Positions 1 to 9,805 of a stretch of 64,000 nt of DNA are shown piece by piece. The stretch spans positions 167,173 through 231,172 of the forward strand of contig NZ_LMDI01000001.1 in NCBI RefSeq assembly GCF_001425785.1, written 5' to 3'. Position 1 is the first letter of the stretch. Each line of letters opens with the position of its first letter. This stretch comes from Rhizobacter sp. Root1221. GTDB taxonomy: Bacteria > Pseudomonadota > Gammaproteobacteria > Burkholderiales > Burkholderiaceae_C. Made by a program: the position numbers and the translations under genes. The notes under the pieces were generated by a model that was not told the origin of the DNA, searched no databases, and worked only from the letters and a program-made list of their open reading frames with translations.

Positions 1-838
1 GGTAGGTCGGGCTGTCGTCTACCGCGAGGATCTTCTTTGGGCCGAGCAGACTGGCCGGTCCGTCGGTGGTGCCACTGGCGGCGCTGCGCAACGCGGCTGC
101 CAGCCGCGCCAGGATCACCTCGATCGCTTCGTCCTTGCGCACGAACGCATCGGCGCCAGCATCGAGGGCGTGAAGCTCGGCGCCGCGATCCTCGGACCCG
201 GTCAACAGCAGGCAAGGAACGCCGCGCAAGGCGGCGTCGAACCGCATGCGACGTATCACCGTGGCGCCGTCGACTCCAGGCAGCACGCCGTCGACGATGA
301 CGGCACCGGGGCGCGACGCCGCGGCCAGGCGCAGCCCCGCCTCGCCACTGTCGGCCGTCGTCACGTCGTAGCCCTCGTCTTCCAGGGCTCGCCGCAATGC
401 GTCCCGGAAAGTGGGGCTATCGTCGATGATGAGGATGGTCGGCCGCGCGTTTGCGCCCCCGCCGCCGCGGCGCTGCCGCAACAGCTCGCGCGCCTTGGCG
501 ACCATGTAGTTGGCGTCATAGGGCTTGCCGACATACTCGTCGGCGCCAGTGCGCAGACCGCGAATGCGGTCCTTCACCTCGGCCTCGCTCGACAGCATCA
601 GGATGATGGCGTTCGCCCCCGCAGCGCCCGCGCGCACTTCCTTCAACAGCTCGACGCCGTCGCCGTCGGGCAGCAGCACGTCCAGCACGAGCACGTCGAC
701 CGGCGCGCGCGCAAACGCATCGCGCGCCGCCGCCACGGTCGCGCAGGAGCGCGAGTGGAAGCCCGAGGTCTCGAAGGCCTCCTGCAGATCCATCCGGACG
801 GTCAGGCTGTCGTCGACGATCAGTACCGTGTCGTTCAT
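1..838 (-). CDS. Multi-receiver response regulator (C-terminal part beyond the window)
   Basis: Reading from the ATG at 838, the frame stays open to base 1 (279 codons). It encodes two complete receiver domains and the start of a third. The first begins MNDTVLIVDDSLTVRMD and has its likely phospho-acceptor in LVLDVLLPDGDG. The second begins TILIIDDSPTFRD with acceptor region VIVDGVLPGVDG. The third starts KKILAVDDSPTY at the edge. What lies beyond (more receivers, a histidine kinase or an output domain) cannot be seen. The start overlaps the cheB stop in an ATGA, so it is translationally coupled and the last visible gene of the chemosensory operon. By position it is the probable phosphorylation target of the CheA hybrid, which is an inference from gene order. 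Confidence 0.85.
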   Translation of the reverse strand, partial: MNDTVLIVDDSLTVRMDLQEAFETSGFHSRSCATVAAARDAFARAPVDVLVLDVLLPDGDGVELLKEVRAGAAGANAIILMLSSEAEVKDRIRGLRTGADEYVGKPYDANYMVAKARELLRQRRGGGGANARPTILIIDDSPTFRDALRRALEDEGYDVTTADSGEAGLRLAAASRPGAVIVDGVLPGVDGATVIRRMRFDAALRGVPCLLLTGSEDRGAELHALDAGADAFVRKDEAIEVILARLAAALRSAASGTTDGPASLLGPKKILAVDDSPTY

Positions 839-1911
839 GAGGGCACCTCGCGTTGGGTGTTCGCCACCGCGGCCAGCGCGGGTCCGATGTCGCCCAGTGG
901 CAAGATGTGCGCCGCGGCGCCGAGCAGGGCTGCCTCGCGCGGCATGCCGTACACCACCGATGTCGCCTCGTCCTGGGCGATGGTCAGGCCGCCGGCGCGG
1001 CGCAGCGCGAGCAGGCCCGCGGCGCCGTCACGCCCCATGCCGGTGAGCAGGCAGCCGGCCGCGTTGGCGCCACAGTCGTGCGCGACCGACTCGAACAGCA
1101 TGTCCACCGACGGCCGGCAGTAATGCCGCTCGGGTTCCTGCGTCAGCAGCAGTCTGCTCTCCCGCAGCACCAGATGGCGGTCCGGCGGAGCCATCACCAC
1201 GCAGCCCGCCGCCGCCGCCACGGGCTCACCGTCCCGCGCATATCTCACACGGCGCGGGGTTTGCGCGTCCAGCCAATCGGCGAACGCACTACCGAACGGC
1301 TCGTTGATGTGCAGGACCAGCAGCACCGGCGACGGGATCTGCGGCGGCAAGGCGCGCAGCACCTCGACAATGGCCGAGGGGCCGCCAGTCGACGCGCCGA
1401 TGGCGATCAGTCGACACCGATGTCGCAGCGTCGCCGGCTCGGCAAACGCGGCCGCGCGCGTCACACGGGGCTGGGCGAGTGCCCCCTGCCGGGCCCGCAG
1501 ATGCGTGATGACACGGATGCGCGCCACCAGCTTGAGAGTGGAGAGGAAGCGCCGCTCCCAGTCGCCTTCGGGCTCGTCGCCGGTGGGCTTTTCTAGCACG
1601 TCCACCGCCCCGGCAGCCAAGGCATCGTACGTCTTGAACAACTCGCCCCGGTTGATCGACGACGAGACCACCAGGATCGGTGTCGGGCAGTGCGCCATGA
1701 TGTACTCGGTGGCGGCCAGGCCGGTCATCAGCGGCAGCATCATGTCCATCGTGACCACGTCGGGCCGCAGTGCGAGGCAGCGCTCGATGGCTTGCTTGCC
1801 GTCCTCGGCCTCGCCGACGATCTCGATCTCGGCGTCGGCTGCCAGGACCTCGCACAGGCGTCTCCTCACGGTGACGGAATCTTCGACGACGAGCACGCGC
1901 AGCCTGATCAT
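835..1911 (-). CDS. cheB: CheB-type protein-glutamate methylesterase
   Basis: This 358-residue protein has the CheB layout: an N-terminal receiver (acidic pocket VVEDS, phospho-Asp about D56 in TMDMMLP, Lys in VLEKPTG) followed by the methylesterase domain. The catalytic triad is visible as Ser174 (IGASTGG), His201 (LHINEPFG) and Asp295 (GMGRDGA). The enzyme removes methyl groups from receptor glutamates and opposes CheR, and its activity is normally switched on when CheA phosphorylates the receiver. The gene overlaps cheA upstream by 4 bp and the response regulator downstream by 4 bp. In Wsp-type systems the equivalent protein is WspF. The length and motifs are intact. Confidence 0.93.
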   Translation of the reverse strand: MIRLRVLVVEDSVTVRRRLCEVLAADAEIEIVGEAEDGKQAIERCLALRPDVVTMDMMLPLMTGLAATEYIMAHCPTPILVVSSSINRGELFKTYDALAAGAVDVLEKPTGDEPEGDWERRFLSTLKLVARIRVITHLRARQGALAQPRVTRAAAFAEPATLRHRCRLIAIGASTGGPSAIVEVLRALPPQIPSPVLLVLHINEPFGSAFADWLDAQTPRRVRYARDGEPVAAAAGCVVMAPPDRHLVLRESRLLLTQEPERHYCRPSVDMLFESVAHDCGANAAGCLLTGMGRDGAAGLLALRRAGGLTIAQDEATSVVYGMPREAALLGAAAHILPLGDIGPALAAVANTQREVPS

Positions 1912-3965
1912 GTTGTCTGCACCAGCTGGCGCACCTGCTCGAGAAACTCGCTCTGCGCGAACTCGCTCTTCACGACATAGGCCTGTGCGCCGACATCTCG
2001 TCCACGCTGCCGGTCCTCCACCGACGAACGCGAGGTGACGAGCATCGCCGGCACATCGCGCAGCGCCGGGTCGGCGCGGGTGCGCTCGATGAAGGTGAAG
2101 CCGTCCATGCCCGGCATTTCGACGTCGACCAGGAACAGCGCGTAGGGCTGGCGGCGCGCCTGCTCGAGCGCCTCTTCGCCCGACACCGCCGCATGCACCG
2201 CATAGCCGGCCGACTCGAGGATGCTCTGCTCGAGCATGCGGGTGGTCAGCGAGTCGTCGACCACCAGCACCGGGACGCGCGCGGCCTCGGCGGGGCGCGG
2301 CGGTGCGCCGGCGCGCCCCGCCGCGAGCACCAGGGCCTCGGCATCCAGCACGAGTTGCGGGTTGCCTTCCACGTCCAGCGAGGCCCCGGCCACCAGCGGG
2401 CTCGGCGGGGCCAGCTCGGGCAGCGGCCGAAGCACGAGCTTGGCAGGTGCCAACAAGCGGTCGACGCCGACGGCCGCGAGCGCGTCGGCGCCTTCGACAA
2501 TCACCACCGTCCAGTGGACCCGGAGGCTCGGTGGCGCGGTTTCATCGAGCAACCGGGACAAGGCGATACAGGGGATGACCCTACCGTCGTAGACCATGGT
2601 GTCGCCCTGTGCGCTCCGGGCAATGTCCTGCGGGGCGAGGCGCAGCGTGCGCTGTACTGCATCGAGCGGTATCGCGACCGCCGTGCCGGCCACTTCGACC
2701 ACCAGGGCTTCGATCGCGGCGAGCGACAGCGGCACCTTCAGCTCCAGTGTCGTGCCATGCCCCGCCGCGGTCCGTACCGACACCTCGCCGCCAAGGCTCT
2801 CGGCCGTTTCGCGTACGACGTCGAGGCCAATGCCGCGCCCGGCGACCTCGGTCACCGTGCCTGCGGTGCTGAGCCCGCCGCGCAGTAGCAGTTGCAGCAG
2901 CGCGTCGACACCGAGCGAGTCCGTCGCCGCAGCGAGCAGGCCCTTGCGCTGCGCGCTGCGCCGCACTGCGTCGAGATCGACACCAGCGCCGTCATCGCCG
3001 CAGCTGAACGCGACATGCCGCCCACGTCGGGTGACCGCGAGCGTGATCCGGCCTTCCGACGCCTTGCCTGCCGCCTGCCGCACCCCCGGAGCTTCGATGC
3101 CATGCGCCACCGCATTGCGCACTGCCTGCAGCAGCGCGCCCTGCACCGCACCTATCACTTGCGCGTCCAGCCGCACCTCGCCTCCGCGCCCCTCGAACCG
3201 CACGCGCTTGCCCAGCGTCTGCGCCGCATCGCGCGCGCTGCGTTCGAGCGTGGCGAACAGCGCCCCGGCCGGGATCAGCCGCAATTGTTCGGCGGCGTCG
3301 CGCAGTTGCCGCAGCTCGCGGTCGACCTGGTCGATCGACGAGACCAGGCCTTGTCCGAGTCCGCCGACGAGCGCTTGCAGTTCCGCGGCCAAGACCTGCG
3401 ACTTGTGCGCAGTGCTGCCCGGCCGGGCGTTGTCGAGGCTGCGTTGCGGCGCCAGTTGGCCCAGCAGCCGCCGCGCGAGCACGCCCGCGCCGGCGACGCG
3501 CTCGCCACTGCGCCGCAGTGAAGCGATTTGGGCGTGCGTTTGTGCGATGCCATCGAGCAGCGCGTCCATCTCGGCGACATCGGTGCGCAGCGTGCGCACC
3601 GCTTCCCCGGGCATTGACTGGGCGGGCCCCGCGGATGCGGCCTCGGACACGGGCAGCAGCGTGGCGACCTGGGCGCTCATGCGGTCGAGCAGATTCAGCA
3701 ATCGATCGACGCACTCGCGCGGCACGTTCACGGTCGCTTCACGCCACGGCGCCAAGGTGTCCTCGACGGCATGGGCCCAGTCCGCAATCTCAGGCTGCTT
3801 GACGACACGCGCCGCACCCTTCAGCGTGTGCGCCAGGCGCAGCAAGCGCGGCACGATGGTCTGCGTCGCGCTACCCTGCTTCTCCAGACCCAGCACAGCT
3901 TGGCCGAGTTGCTCCAGCAACTCACGCGCTTCGACGCGAAAGTACTTGTAGGCGTCCTTGGCCAT
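1908..3965 (-). CDS. cheA: CheA-type hybrid histidine kinase with C-terminal receiver
   Basis: This 685-residue kinase carries an Hpt domain at the N terminus, with phosphorylatable His about residue 46 in RLAHTLKGAA. A helical dimerisation segment follows, then an HATPase with N-box VRNAVAHGIE and G-boxes GDDGAGVD and GRGIGLDVV. A CheW-like coupling domain comes next, and the last 125 residues are a receiver (VLVVDDSLTTRM, acceptor in LFLVDVEMPGMDG). The P2 domain of flagellar CheA is not evident. CheA-REC hybrids are typical of chemosensory systems with alternative outputs (WspE, FrzE). It sits between the receptor gene (3 bp gap) and cheB (4-bp overlap). No strong Shine-Dalgarno is seen, so coupling to the upstream gene is likely. 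Confidence 0.92.
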   Translation of the reverse strand: MAKDAYKYFRVEARELLEQLGQAVLGLEKQGSATQTIVPRLLRLAHTLKGAARVVKQPEIADWAHAVEDTLAPWREATVNVPRECVDRLLNLLDRMSAQVATLLPVSEAASAGPAQSMPGEAVRTLRTDVAEMDALLDGIAQTHAQIASLRRSGERVAGAGVLARRLLGQLAPQRSLDNARPGSTAHKSQVLAAELQALVGGLGQGLVSSIDQVDRELRQLRDAAEQLRLIPAGALFATLERSARDAAQTLGKRVRFEGRGGEVRLDAQVIGAVQGALLQAVRNAVAHGIEAPGVRQAAGKASEGRITLAVTRRGRHVAFSCGDDGAGVDLDAVRRSAQRKGLLAAATDSLGVDALLQLLLRGGLSTAGTVTEVAGRGIGLDVVRETAESLGGEVSVRTAAGHGTTLELKVPLSLAAIEALVVEVAGTAVAIPLDAVQRTLRLAPQDIARSAQGDTMVYDGRVIPCIALSRLLDETAPPSLRVHWTVVIVEGADALAAVGVDRLLAPAKLVLRPLPELAPPSPLVAGASLDVEGNPQLVLDAEALVLAAGRAGAPPRPAEAARVPVLVVDDSLTTRMLEQSILESAGYAVHAAVSGEEALEQARRQPYALFLVDVEMPGMDGFTFIERTRADPALRDVPAMLVTSRSSVEDRQRGRDVGAQAYVVKSEFAQSEFLEQVRQLVQTT

Positions 3966-3968
3966 GCT

Positions 3969-5444
3969 TCAGGCGCCCGCGGTCTGCGGCCGCACCAGGC
4001 GCAGCAGGTCTCTCGACAGGCTTGCCAGCTGCGACACGGTTTCCAGCGTTTGTCCCGAACTGACCTCGGTCTCCTTCGTCGTCTGTGCCAGGTTGGCGAT
4101 GGCGACGTTGACCTGCTCGACCGCACTCGTCTGCTGCTTGGTCGACAGTTCGATTTCGCGCGCCGCTTCGGTGGTGGCCGTTACCAAGCCGGCGATCTGC
4201 TTGAACGCGACGGCCACGTCGCCGAACTGCCGGGACCCGCTGTCCACCGCTTTCGAACCGGTTTCGGTGGCCATCACCGTGGTGTTGACGGCGCTACGCA
4301 CGTCGTCGATCAGGGTGCGGATCTCCTTGGTCGAGCTGGCCACGCGGTCGGCTAGCTCGCGGATCTCGTCGGCCACGACGGCAAAGCGCTTGCCTGCCTC
4401 GCCGGCACCGGCGGCCTCGATGGTCGCATTGATGGCCAGGATGTTGGTCTGCTCCGCGAGCTCCGACACGATGTCGAGGACGGCACCGATCTGCTGCGAC
4501 TTCTTTCCCAGCTCAAGCATGTGGTTCACTACCAGGTCGACCTGGCGGCGGATGCTGCCGATCGACTCGTGCGCCTGTTCGACGGTGTTTTCTCCGCTGC
4601 GCGCGGAGTTCACCGTCTGGCTGGCGATGTGCGCGACGCGCTGCGCGCTCTCGGCGATCTGCCGCGAGGTGGCGAGTAGCTCGCTGATGGTGGTACTGAT
4701 CTCGTTCATTGCCGTCGCCTGCTCGCGGGCGCCGGTCGCCTGCTGGTTGGCGGCGGACTGCAGTTCCGACGACGAGCTCTGCACGTGGCCGACGGCGGTG
4801 CCGATCTGACGGCCCAGCGCTCGTGTCAACAGCCATCCGATCAGCGCGGCGAGCGCCACCAGAAGTGCTGCGATGAGAGTGACGAGCATAGTGGCCGAGG
4901 CTGCCGTATCGGTCGCGGCCTGCTTCGCGTCGTCGCGACGTCGCTGTTCGAGCTTGGCGAATTGATCGAGCGACTGCAGCAATGCCTGAAATTTTGGTTT
5001 GCCGTACTCGTCGAAGGCGCCGATCACGGCGGCCATGGGCGCTTCGCTCTTGCGCAGTGCAACCAAGCGCTCGATGGCCTCCCGGTGCTCGGTCTCAATA
5101 CGGTCAACACGATCCAGCAGTTCCCGCTCCTCGGCAGCGGCGGCGCGCGCGCGGAGGTGGCCGAGAATGGTTCGGAATTCGTCGCCGTGAGCGCGAATCT
5201 CCTCGAGGTGCGGCTCGGTCCGTTCGAGCAGGAAGCCGCGGACGCCGACGACGCGGCGCGCGGCCGCCACCTGGAGCTTCTCGGCATCGACGATGTTCTC
5301 GCCGTTAACGCTGATCACGTCGTCCTTGGATTGAACGACGCTTCGCAAGGCGTAGACCGCTACCGCGCCGATCACGACTGTGAGCAAGACCTGCACCGCA
5401 ACGCCCGCGCCGATTTTCTGACCAAAAGTCCAGTGCTGGATCAT
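3969..5444 (-). CDS. Methyl-accepting chemotaxis receptor
   Basis: I chose the ATG at 5444 because AGGAG lies 8 nt upstream. The frame is open further upstream, but that segment is the antisense of cheW. The 491-residue product has a short cytoplasmic N terminus, a first transmembrane helix about residues 10-32, a helical periplasmic sensor of about 150 residues and a second helix about residues 185-210. A HAMP-like segment and a long cytoplasmic coiled coil follow. The conserved hairpin tip is present as [19 protein letters not shown] and [14 protein letters not shown]. The receptor feeds CheA through the two CheW proteins encoded upstream. The ligand cannot be inferred. Confidence 0.92.
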   Translation of the reverse strand: MIQHWTFGQKIGAGVAVQVLLTVVIGAVAVYALRSVVQSKDDVISVNGENIVDAEKLQVAAARRVVGVRGFLLERTEPHLEEIRAHGDEFRTILGHLRARAAAAEERELLDRVDRIETEHREAIERLVALRKSEAPMAAVIGAFDEYGKPKFQALLQSLDQFAKLEQRRRDDAKQAATDTAASATMLVTLIAALLVALAALIGWLLTRALGRQIGTAVGHVQSSSSELQSAANQQATGAREQATAMNEISTTISELLATSRQIAESAQRVAHIASQTVNSARSGENTVEQAHESIGSIRRQVDLVVNHMLELGKKSQQIGAVLDIVSELAEQTNILAINATIEAAGAGEAGKRFAVVADEIRELADRVASSTKEIRTLIDDVRSAVNTTVMATETGSKAVDSGSRQFGDVAVAFKQIAGLVTATTEAAREIELSTKQQTSAVEQVNVAIANLAQTTKETEVSSGQTLETVSQLASLSRDLLRLVRPQTAGA

Positions 5445-5449
5445 CGTCA

Positions 5450-6016
5450 TCACTCCTGTTGTTGTGCCGTGACGTTCTGCCGCGCGAAATGCCGGATCGT
5501 CATGAGAATCGAGGCCACATCCACGATTGGCCGCAGCGGGCCGCCCTGCGACGGCGTGCCGGCGCACGCCACCCGCGCTAGCTCTCGCACATGCGGTCGC
5601 TCGGAGCAGCTGCGATCTTGCTGCGCAATACCCTCTTGCGGCAGGCGCAAGTGGCCGTCGAAGCCATCGAAGGCAAGCCCGACGGCAACGGATGCTGTGA
5701 CGACCAGCCAACGCGGCGCGGCGTCGGCGGTGCAGCCGAGCAGCACGCGCAGGTCGTACACGGGGAGGACGCTGCCGCGAAAGCCGGCGATGCCGAGGAA
5801 TTCGGGCGCGTCTCGCGGCAGGCGCGTGAACTTCTTTCCGGCGAACAACCCGCTGACGGTGGTCAGATGCAACGCATAGGGTTCACCGCCCAGCCGGATC
5901 GCCAGCAGGTCCAGCGACGCTGCCTGCACGCTGCGCGGCGGCTCAGCGAAGCTGCGATCGAAATCGTGCCGCAGTTCGGCCGCGCGCTGCGCGAGTGGCA
6001 ATGTGTGGCCGTTCAT
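5450..6016 (-). CDS. cheW: CheW-like coupling protein
   Basis: I place the start at the ATG at 6016, where it forms an ATGA overlap with the cheR stop; this gives 188 residues. The central part has the CheW fold signature: [17 protein letters not shown], then a segment of the type [17 protein letters not shown], which matches the hydrophobic core of CheW SH3-like subdomains. CheW couples receptors to CheA. About 30 residues precede the domain. The 3' end abuts the receptor gene (TGATG). It is one of two cheW genes flanking cheR, an arrangement known from wsp-type operons (WspB and WspD). Confidence 0.88.
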   Translation of the reverse strand: MNGHTLPLAQRAAELRHDFDRSFAEPPRSVQAASLDLLAIRLGGEPYALHLTTVSGLFAGKKFTRLPRDAPEFLGIAGFRGSVLPVYDLRVLLGCTADAAPRWLVVTASVAVGLAFDGFDGHLRLPQEGIAQQDRSCSERPHVRELARVACAGTPSQGGPLRPIVDVASILMTIRHFARQNVTAQQQE

Positions 6017-7521
6017 ACGGATTCCCCGCAAACTTGCAGTTCGGCGCGGCACAGCGCGAGCAGCGTTTCGCGGTTAAAGCCGCCGCCGAACAGCAGCAGA
6101 CGCGACGCGTCCTCACGCTCCAACAGGGCCAGCGCATGAGTCATTTCGTTCCTGACCGTCTCGCGCTCGCCGGCGCGTCGGGCGAGCAAACCGAGGTGCA
6201 TGCGCGGCATCGCGAACGTCGGGTCCAGGTAGATGGCGGCCTGGTCCTGATCGGCGGCACCGCGCCGGTCACCGGCGCCTTCGCGGCAAAGCGCCAGCAC
6301 GTAGTGCGCACCCGCGTTCAACTCGTCGAGCGCGAGCAGCCGGTGGCACACGTCTTCGGCTTGCGCGAGTTGGCCGCTGTGCGCCAGCAGCACCGCGCGT
6401 AGCAGCAGCACGTCCGGGTCGCGCGCCGACTCGGGCGGAACTGCCTGCATCATGCCCAGTGCTTCGGCAAAGCGTTCCTGCTGAAACAGTTCGAGCGCCG
6501 GTCCGAGATGCCAGGGCTCGAGAACCCCTGCGGCGGCGCCTGTCGACATCGTCACCTGAGTCAGCTCGCGGATGCGTTTGGAGGATTCTCCGATCGCATC
6601 GATCCAGGTGCCGGCACCTTCCACGACCGCGGTCAGCGCAGGGCCCACCGCCACGTCGTCCTGTTGCAGGCACGCACGCTCAGGCTGCGCAACCCCATCC
6701 TTGCGCTGGTAGTAGAAGGTTCCGTGCGTGTGCCGCAGGTGGAACGCCTGCGACAGGCCATGCAGGGTCTCGGCATGACCAAGAAACAGGTAGCCACCCG
6801 GTGCCAGTGAGCGCGTGATGCGTGCCACTACCGCCGCTGCGCTCTGCGCGGTGAAGTACATCAAGACATTGCGGCAGAAGACGATGTCATAAGCATCGGC
6901 TTGCCACAGTTCAGGGTCGTCCTCGTTGAGGTTGCGCTCCTCGAACGTCACGGCCGCGCGGATGGCGTCGTCCAAAACCAGGTCGCGTCCTTTCTGTCGA
7001 AACCAGCGCTGCTGCATCGCGGGCGATGTCTCGCGCAGGGCCCAGCCCGCGTAGCGCGCCTGCAGTGCCTTCGCGATCATCGCCGGGTTCAGGTCCACCG
7101 CACGAATCCACAGCTGCCACGACGGGTCGGGCAGCACGTCGCGCAGCGTCATCGCGATCGAATACGCTTCTTCGCCGGAGGCGCAGCCGGCCGACAGGAT
7201 GCGCAGGCAACGGCGCGTCGCCTGCGCGCGCGCGCGCTCGGGCAGGACGCCATCGCGCACCGCGTGAAGCTGGTCGATGTTGCGGAAGAAATAGGTTTCC
7301 CCGACCGTCAGCTCTTGGGCGAGCGCGCCGAACTCGCCGCGCAGTTGCCTGGCCTCCAGCCGCGCCAGATACGGCTCGGCCGGAAGGGCGTTCCACTCCA
7401 TGCGACGCTGCAGCACTTCGGCGAGCAAGCCCGTCTTTGAATCCTCGAATTTCAGCCCGAGGTAGCGGGCGACGAGTGCCCTGAAACGCTCGACCTGAGT
7501 GGCACTCACAGCGGTTTTCAT
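6013..7521 (-). CDS. cheR: CheR-type chemoreceptor methyltransferase with C-terminal TPR-like region
   Basis: This 502-residue protein has the CheR N-terminal helical domain (to about residue 75, ending VGETYFFRN). The SAM-binding methyltransferase domain follows, with motif I ILSAGCASGEEAYS near residue 110 and the FCRNVLMYF motif. The remaining 220 residues are helical and TPR-like, with repeats around LLRAVLLAHSGQLAQAEDVC and HYVLALCREGAGDRRGAA. Long CheR proteins with TPRs (WspC, FrzF type) belong to alternative chemosensory systems rather than to the core swimming pathway. The gene overlaps cheW on each side by 4 bp. Confidence 0.93.
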   Translation of the reverse strand: MKTAVSATQVERFRALVARYLGLKFEDSKTGLLAEVLQRRMEWNALPAEPYLARLEARQLRGEFGALAQELTVGETYFFRNIDQLHAVRDGVLPERARAQATRRCLRILSAGCASGEEAYSIAMTLRDVLPDPSWQLWIRAVDLNPAMIAKALQARYAGWALRETSPAMQQRWFRQKGRDLVLDDAIRAAVTFEERNLNEDDPELWQADAYDIVFCRNVLMYFTAQSAAAVVARITRSLAPGGYLFLGHAETLHGLSQAFHLRHTHGTFYYQRKDGVAQPERACLQQDDVAVGPALTAVVEGAGTWIDAIGESSKRIRELTQVTMSTGAAAGVLEPWHLGPALELFQQERFAEALGMMQAVPPESARDPDVLLLRAVLLAHSGQLAQAEDVCHRLLALDELNAGAHYVLALCREGAGDRRGAADQDQAAIYLDPTFAMPRMHLGLLARRAGERETVRNEMTHALALLEREDASRLLLFGGGFNRETLLALCRAELQVCGESV

Positions 7522-7979
7522 GCGATAGCTCCGAGCGCCGCGTTCCCGGCCCAGGAGTCGTCGGGTAACAGGCGGGTGCTGCTCAGCACAAGCAACAGCT
7601 CGGCGTCGAGCAGTCCGATCGCCGCGACGACGTCCCCGCCGGCCTCTTGCAGCAGCGGGGGCAACTGGTGCAGCGAGTCGGTCGGGACCTCGCGCACGCC
7701 GAGTACGGAATCCACCGCCAGGGCGACCCGGCGTTCACCAGCGATGACGGTGACGAAACGATTGGCCGGGGCGGCCAGCTCACCGAGCAGGTGCGCCGCG
7801 TCGACAACCGGCACCGGCATGCCCCGGATCACGGCGAGCCCGCGTACGAAGTGCGGCGCACCCGCGACGGCTTCGACCGGCAGTGGCCGCATGGTTTCGA
7901 CCACATGCGCGAGCGGCAAGGCGCAAAGCCGCGTGTGTACTCGGCAGATCAGCGACAGGTCTGCCTTGGGCTCATTCAC
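7518..7979 (-). CDS. cheW: CheW-like coupling protein, first gene of the chemosensory operon
   Basis: The product is 153 residues if it starts at GTG 7979, which has AAGG 8 nt upstream. A longer GTG start at 8024 exists but has no ribosome-binding site. CheW features include LCALPLAHVVETMRPLPVE and the core segment FVRGLAVIRGMPVPVVDAAHLLG, which correspond to the two hydrophobic strands of the CheW fold. It lacks any catalytic domain. As the most upstream gene of the cluster it probably follows the operon promoter, which must lie between here and the transposase remnant. The 3' end overlaps cheR by 4 bp. Confidence 0.82.
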   Translation of the reverse strand: MNEPKADLSLICRVHTRLCALPLAHVVETMRPLPVEAVAGAPHFVRGLAVIRGMPVPVVDAAHLLGELAAPANRFVTVIAGERRVALAVDSVLGVREVPTDSLHQLPPLLQEAGGDVVAAIGLLDAELLLVLSSTRLLPDDSWAGNAALGAIA

Positions 7980-8442
7980 GTGAATGACCTTGCGTCCGCG
8001 CCGCCGACAATGCGCGTGGATCACGCGCAGAGGGAGCGATCCGGCCTTGAATCTGGTCGATCATTTTTTTCTCACCTCAATGCACCCAGGCCCGCGCGAG
8101 ACTTTGGAAAGGTGCCCGTCGCGAACTCGCAGTGCAACGGCCTTGTCGGTGAGTGAGGACGGCGCCGTTTCATACGTCCTTGGCGGCGCCGCCAGACATC
8201 ACTTCGTCAGCCAGAGCACATGGCGCAATGGCGCAGCGCTCCGACATGACCAACCACGTCCCTGAGCGGGTCTAGTAGCTGGATGATGTTGCGGCCGGGC
8301 ATCGGCCGCTAGCTGTCAGACCTTACAGGCCGGCTTGGCGGAGCGTGGACCGGGCTTGGTCGCCGGCGTTCATTAGGGCAACGCTGAACAATTTCAGATG
8401 TGGCACGGGGTTTGCATGTGCCGCAGCAGCAGATACAGGCAG
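7980..8442. other. Gene-free stretch upstream of the chemosensory operon, with a perfect hairpin
   Basis: I see no gene here. It should hold the promoter of the chemosensory operon on the minus strand, but no convincing -35/-10 pair is evident. At 8291-8309 the arms GCGGCCG and CGGCCGC surround a 5-base loop; there is no T-run after the stem. The left end of the transposon remnant must lie between about 8330 and 8443, but its terminal inverted repeat cannot be fixed because the other end of the element is missing. Confidence 0.5.
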
Positions 8443-9362
8443 ATGAACATGAAGCAGCAGACCCTGGCGATGGCGGCCGATCAAGCTCACGGATATGAGC
8501 AGTACCGCAAGCCGACAAGGCGCGATACGTTCCTGGCGACGATGGAAGAAATCGTGCCATGGGCGGCGCTGTGCGAGGTGATCGAGCCGCACTACCCCAA
8601 GGCTGGCAACGGCCGCCCGCCAATTGGACTGGAGCGAATGCTGAGGATGTACTTCGTGCAGCATGGTTCAACCTGGCGGACGAGGCTTGCGAGGAGGCGC
8701 TGCTGGACAGCACGGCGCTGCGGCGCTTCGTCGGCATAGACCTCGGGAGCGAACGCGTCCCCGACAGCACCACGCTGCTGAAGTTTCGCCGCCTGCTGGA
8801 GAAACACAAGCTGGGCGAGGCGCTGTTTGCCAAGGTGGGGGAGGTGCTGCAAGTGCGAGGGTTGAAGTTGGGGACGGGCACCATCGTGGATGCCACGATC
8901 ATCGGCGCGCCCAGCTCCACCAAGAACGCCGACAAGCAACGTGACTCGGAGATGCGTCAGACGCGCAAGGGTCAGCAGTGGTACTTCGGCATGAAGATGC
9001 ACATCGGCGTGGACAGCCGCACGGGGCCGGTTCACAGCGCCGTGGCGACGTCGGCCAACGTGCATGACAAACATCCGCTGCCTGACTTGCTGCACGGCAA
9101 CGAACAGCGCGTGTACGGTGACAGCGCCTACGCCAGCCAGCGGGCTCTGATGCAGGCCAAAGCCCCCAACGCCAAAGACTTCACCAACCAGCGCGTGCGC
9201 AAGGGCGGCGAGGTTGACGAAGTCGAGCGCTCGAAGAACCGAAACAAGTCCAAGGTCCGCGCGCGCGTCGAACACGTATTCGCTGTGGTCAAACGGCTAT
9301 GGGGCTTCTCAAAGGTGCGCTACCGAGGTCTTGCCAAGAACGCCACGCGCTCGTTCGACTGA
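8443..9362 (+). pseudogene. IS5-family transposase, frameshifted and 3'-truncated
   Basis: The first frame starts at ATG 8443 (MNMKQQTLAMAADQ) and reads correctly to about base 8660 (LERMLRMYFVQH). From there the homologous sequence continues in another frame (FNLADEACEEALLDS) and runs to a stop at 9362. A single-base loss around 8665 explains this. The DDE-type core of IS5 transposases is present in the second part (DLGSERVPDSTTLLKFRRLL, GTIVDATIIGAPSS, YGDSAYAS, RARVEHVFAVVKRLWG). The C terminus breaks off after RYRGLAKNATR and ends in unrelated SFD-stop, so the last 20 or so residues and the right end of the IS are missing. The element is probably inactive and marks the left flank of the accessory region. 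Confidence 0.9.
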
Positions 9363-9404
9363 GGGCACATGCAGCCAGCTCTCAGACTCGACGGGCACCA
9401 ACTC

Positions 9405-9805
9405 TTACTCACCAGCGTCGTTGCGATAGCCGACGCCGATGTGCAGCTTCGACTCGCGCACGGCCAGGTAGGCGGCCGTGGCCTTGCCTTCGGCGGCGTA
9501 CTCATGGACGGTGAAGAGCTTGCGCGTCCAGCACAACACCTCGTCATCCTTGGCGTTCTCGCCGCGCAGGAACTCGATGAAGGCCTGCTGCTTGACTGCA
9601 AGTGCAGGATTGCGGCCCTTGGTGTAGCCGTCCTTGAACTCGATGCCGAAGATGTGGCCCGTACCGTGGCCCGACCGCGTGGACCACTGCACGCCGTGGC
9701 GGCAGGCCTTGATGTCGGCCGACCACAGCTCGTCCGAGCCGTCCGGGTACTGGGAGTGGGGTTCAGTTCGTCGAGCTGGGTATGGTGTCTCCTCGTGGTC
9801 GTCAT
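9405..9805 (-). pseudogene. Small gene of unknown function, frameshifted
   Basis: ATG 9805 has a good ribosome-binding site (AGGA, 7 nt before) and reads MTTTRRHHTQLDELNP. The longer homogeneous stretch (YPDGSDELWSADIKACRHG to YRNDAGE) lies in another frame and stops at 9405. The switch falls in the run CCCCACTCCC around 9760, consistent with a one-base change. I do not recognise the family. The protein looks soluble, about 130 residues, with no signal peptide or obvious catalytic motif. It lies between the truncated transposase and the cus operon, and may be a remnant of another mobile element. Confidence 0.5.

Noticed and set aside
2596..3951. 451-codon plus-strand frame opposite cheA
   Set aside because: Antisense shadow of a well-supported kinase gene in GC-rich DNA; Ser/Arg/Ala-rich with no domain.
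5445..5711. N-terminal extension of the chemoreceptor frame
   Set aside because: It is antisense-free overlap with cheW on the same strand in another frame, Arg-rich, and a good ribosome-binding site supports 5444.
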